Source: a virus
Reading direction: 5' to 3' (one strand)
Length of the DNA stretch: 29,369 nucleotides
IMG/VR virus record: IMGVR_UViG_3300000117_000159
Coordinates: 1 to 29,369 of that record
Part shown: positions 28,029 to 29,369 of the stretch, piece after piece
How the letters are laid out: each line of letters begins with the position of its first letter
Numbering within the stretch: position 1 is the first letter of the stretch
Notes under the pieces: generated by a model
The model's database searches: none
What the model saw: only the letters and a program-made list of their open reading frames with translations
What the model was told of the DNA's origin: nothing
Made by a program: the position numbers and the translations under genes

Positions 28029-28467
28029 GGAATTAACAGTTAAAAACATAAAAGACGACGATTATGAGATTGGGTATCAATCATGGCATATAAATAATAA
28101 AATCTTTTATCAAAGCAAACAAAGTACATACTCTGTAAATATATGTGATTCTTTTACAGGGTGCGGTTTATTGATTATGCATTCCTGGCAAAAAGGAGGT
28201 TTAAATAATACATTAAATAGAGAAACAGGAGAAAAAGACATAGAGGTAAAAGAATTTATTGATTCCCTAATTACAAATTTACGAAACAGACCATTGAGTG
28301 AAAATGGTTATGGAGCAATACAATGTACTGTAGGAATGAATTACTATGGTCAAGAGTTTGAAAAGGGCATTATAAAAGCAGGTTTTAAATGCATTTTAGA
28401 ATTTAAAAATTACAGGCACTGTTTAAAAGGAAAATACACACAAAAAGTTTACACATTAAGTTTATAA
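28027..28467 (+). CDS. Unknown protein (146 aa)
   Basis: It starts directly in the 11-base repeat region. The product begins MELTVKNIKDDDYEIGYQSW and has alternating hydrophobic stretches, FYQSKQSTYSVNICDSFTGC, LLIMHSWQKGGLNNTLNRET and GYGAIQCTVGMNYYGQEFEK, that resemble a compact alpha/beta domain, perhaps of an acetyltransferase-like or small enzyme fold. No catalytic motif secure. Four Cys occur. Function unknown. Confidence 0.6.
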   Translation: MELTVKNIKDDDYEIGYQSWHINNKIFYQSKQSTYSVNICDSFTGCGLLIMHSWQKGGLNNTLNRETGEKDIEVKEFIDSLITNLRNRPLSENGYGAIQCTVGMNYYGQEFEKGIIKAGFKCILEFKNYRHCLKGKYTQKVYTLSL

Positions 28468-28474
28468 TAAAAAA

Positions 28475-29038
28475 ATGAGAGATACTTACGAAGAAAATAT
28501 CTGTGATTACTTAGTACTAAACGCAGAAGGAGAAATTATATTAGATGAAACGGAGGTTGCATGTTTTGCAGAACTTCCTGAACCTGAAAAAGGTAATAAA
28601 ATAAAAATATACAGTTTATTATGTAGGCATACTGAAGAATATATAGCAGATTATATGGATTTTATTAATGAAATACAGCCTATAGACTGGGATGGGGGTG
28701 ATATTGTTTCTTTTGAAACTACAGGAACTAGAGCTAAAGACCTAGCTATTTGCTGTATGATAAGAATGCTTTGGGAAAAAAATGATATAGATTTAGATTT
28801 ATTTTTTAATACTTTATTATATGAGTTAAAAGAAAAAGACCCTATTAAAAGGTTTATAAAAGCTTATAACACTCATGGTGTTGTAGGAAGCTATACAGGA
28901 CAAGGGCATGCCTTTGGTTTCTCAACGAGGTATAAACTTGCTTTAACTAATAAATCTTTAAAAACTTGGAAAAAAGCTACAAATCTTAGGAACCATTATG
29001 ACTTTTTTACTAATAGTACGGTAAAAAGAAAGTTCTAA
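28475..29038 (+). CDS. Unknown protein (187 aa), last gene of the block
   Basis: The product begins MRDTYEENICDYLVLNAEGE, an acidic first half (ILDETEVACFAELPEPEKGN), then regular helices (YIADYMDFINEIQPIDWDGG; DLAICCMIRMLWEKNDIDLD) and a basic end (LTNKSLKTWKKATNLRNHYD). No motif recognised. It is the last + strand gene and is closed by the terminator at 29049. The sequence after it belongs to the opposite strand. Confidence 0.6.
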   Translation: MRDTYEENICDYLVLNAEGEIILDETEVACFAELPEPEKGNKIKIYSLLCRHTEEYIADYMDFINEIQPIDWDGGDIVSFETTGTRAKDLAICCMIRMLWEKNDIDLDLFFNTLLYELKEKDPIKRFIKAYNTHGVVGSYTGQGHAFGFSTRYKLALTNKSLKTWKKATNLRNHYDFFTNSTVKRKF

Positions 29039-29048
29039 ATAAAACAAA

Positions 29049-29075
29049 AGCCCCTTAATTGGGGCTCTGTTTTTC
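29049..29075 (+). terminator. Convergent intrinsic terminator
   Basis: AGCCCC (29049-29054) pairs with GGGGCT (29061-29066) across a 6-base loop. It is followed by CTGTTTTTC on the + strand and preceded by AAAACAAA (a T-run for the - strand), so it can stop transcription from both sides at this convergent border. Confidence 0.85.
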
Positions 29076-29113
29076 TTTATTTTTACTTTATGTTTTTTTT
29101 ACACCTTATGAGT

Positions 29114-29369
29114 CTACAATATTTTTTGTTTTAAGTATGTATTTTTACTTCTTGGGTCTCCTAATTCAAAAAAGTTTTTAGCCATTGACCTCTTAATTAG
29201 TAATTTTTCAAGTTTAGTGTACCCTTTATAAGTACCTCTACTTACTTCCACATTTGGGCCCCATGTACCTTCATCATCATAAGAAAACATCATACCTAAA
29301 CCATCCATAACACTTTCTACTTGGTTAATACCAGCAGCAGGGGATTCTAAGATACTTAACACCTCACGA
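29114..29369 (-). CDS. C-terminal part of an opposite-strand gene (cut by the window)
   Basis: On the - strand the frame is open to the right edge and stops at 29114-29116. The visible 84 or so residues include SPAAGINQVESVMDGLGMMF, DDEGTWGPNVEVSRGTYKGY and the end LGDPRSKNTYLKQKIL. There is a possible GTG at 29362, but upstream codons are also open, so the gene probably continues beyond the window. No family recognised. Convergent with the + strand block, it suggests a second module, perhaps structural or packaging genes. Confidence 0.6.
   Translation of the reverse strand, partial: REVLSILESPAAGINQVESVMDGLGMMFSYDDEGTWGPNVEVSRGTYKGYTKLEKLLIKRSMAKNFFELGDPRSKNTYLKQKIL

Noticed and set aside
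1-29369. CRISPR array, transposon or integrase
   Set aside because: No regular spaced repeats, terminal inverted repeats or recombinase genes found; the repeat at 4804-5244 is a gene-start element.

Overview
The window looks like the early/replicative half of a tailed-phage genome whose host is probably in Bacteroidota. The DNA is strongly A+T-rich and the genes are packed on the + strand, often with ATGA- or TAATG-type overlaps. Genes start after A-rich leaders and rarely show a Shine-Dalgarno sequence. There are many tiny unrecognised genes, a full phage replication and recombination set, and no rRNA or core metabolism. A bacteriophage is the best reading. The host assignment is inferred from leader style and composition only.

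Layout. (1) Positions 1-3190 hold very small genes (36-133 codons), several with membrane or lipoprotein signals. They are interrupted at about 462-1099 by a roughly 640-nt stretch with no good gene, many strong helices, two predicted pseudoknots and a terminal hairpin with a T-run: a candidate large structured RNA. (2) Positions 3200-3555 are a tmRNA gene with a complete tRNA-Ala-like acceptor stem (including G3-U70), a T-arm, a pseudoknot and an in-frame tag ending LLMAA. (3) Positions 3579-4685 hold two tiny genes and a radical-SAM enzyme of the spore-photoproduct-lyase type. (4) Positions 4689-8173 begin with a second pseudoknotted RNA candidate. A run of small genes follows, several sharing a repeated leader, ending at an intrinsic terminator (8145-8173).

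(5) Positions 8186-10550 hold a LytTR-like DNA-binding protein overlapping a family A DNA polymerase. (6) Positions 10558-17940 are the most striking block. It has a class I glutamine amidotransferase, a phiEco32-type COOH-NH2 ligase, a beta-rich repeat protein, an ATP-grasp ligase, an unknown acidic protein, a gamma-glutamylcyclotransferase-like protein, a class II amidotransferase, a second COOH-NH2 ligase (Amidoligase_2) and a second class II amidotransferase. Together these form a dense set of isopeptide/amide-bond making and breaking enzymes, with no substrate evident. (7) Positions 17942-21438 hold small genes, a DnaB-like helicase, a Sak4-like RecA-fold ATPase and an SSB-like protein, closed by a terminator.

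(8) Positions 21450-29075 hold a Toprim primase, a DUF1064-like nuclease, a glucosaminidase-domain protein, a RecE/DUF3799-like exonuclease, a B12-dependent ribonucleotide reductase and several unknown genes, closed by a terminator. (9) From 29114 to the right edge runs the 3' end of an opposite-strand gene. This is probably the border with another, convergent module.

Working together, polymerase, helicase, primase, SSB, Sak4-like ATPase, exonuclease and reductase can supply replication, recombination and dNTPs. The tmRNA and structured RNAs act at RNA level, and the amidoligase block makes an unknown amide-linked product or protein/cell-wall modification.
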